In this document: one piece after another, positions 5,713 to 5,733 of the stretch | Position numbering within the stretch: position 1 is the stretch's first letter | Layout of the letters: the number at the start of each line of letters is the position of its first letter | DNA from: Myxococcales bacterium | GTDB lineage: Bacteria; Myxococcota; Bradymonadia; UBA7976; UBA1532 | Length of the DNA: 5,733 nucleotides | NCBI GenBank assembly: GCA_020430675.1 | Contig: JAGQJJ010000306.1 | Location: forward strand, 1-5,733 | Direction of reading: 5' to 3' | Program-made: the position numbers and the translations under genes | Notes under the pieces: generated by a model | Told to the model about the DNA's origin: nothing | The model's input: the letters and a program-made list of their open reading frames with translations, nothing else | Database searches by the model: none

Positions 5713-5733
5713 GGAAGGGTTTACGTTTGGTGG

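Overview
This window is a GC-rich, gene-dense bacterial chromosome segment holding six genes and almost no free space. The kinase catalytic-loop motif HRDVSPPN, the Pro/Ala-rich tail ending in a membrane anchor, and the mix of Ser/Thr and His kinases suggest a myxobacterium-like deltaproteobacterium (Myxococcota or a relative). That placement is an inference from protein style, because no rRNA or other taxonomic marker is present.

Layout from left to right. (1) The minus-strand start of glgC, glucose-1-phosphate adenylyltransferase, is cut by the left edge. (2) Upstream of it on the same strand is a 528-residue membrane-anchored Ser/Thr protein kinase, separated by 53 bp that contain a small hairpin. 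A good sigma70-like promoter precedes the kinase, so kinase and glgC probably form one transcript. (3) A small, unrecognised Ala/Arg-rich helical protein lies on the plus strand, divergent from the kinase. (4) A minus-strand PpsR/PDRP-type bifunctional kinase/phosphorylase converges on it with a 14-bp overlap. (5) A plus-strand crotonase-family protein is divergent from ppsR across 59 bp that contain a perfect 7-3-7 dyad. (6) A minus-strand PAS-type sensor histidine kinase converges on the crotonase gene with a 38-bp overlap. Its reading frame appears broken by one base near its N-terminus.

The recognisable genes share a theme of carbon flux and phosphorylation control: glycogen precursor synthesis (GlgC), control of PEP synthase or pyruvate phosphate dikinase (PpsR), acyl-CoA metabolism (crotonase) and two signalling kinases. 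A functional link between the kinase and GlgC is suggested only by their arrangement.

No mobile element, tRNA, rRNA or CRISPR array was seen, and no wholly new system is evident. The points most worth a second look are the probable frameshift in the histidine kinase with its four-cysteine PAS insert, the kinase-glgC unit, the crotonase lacking one catalytic glutamate, and the two dyads in the divergent promoter regions.
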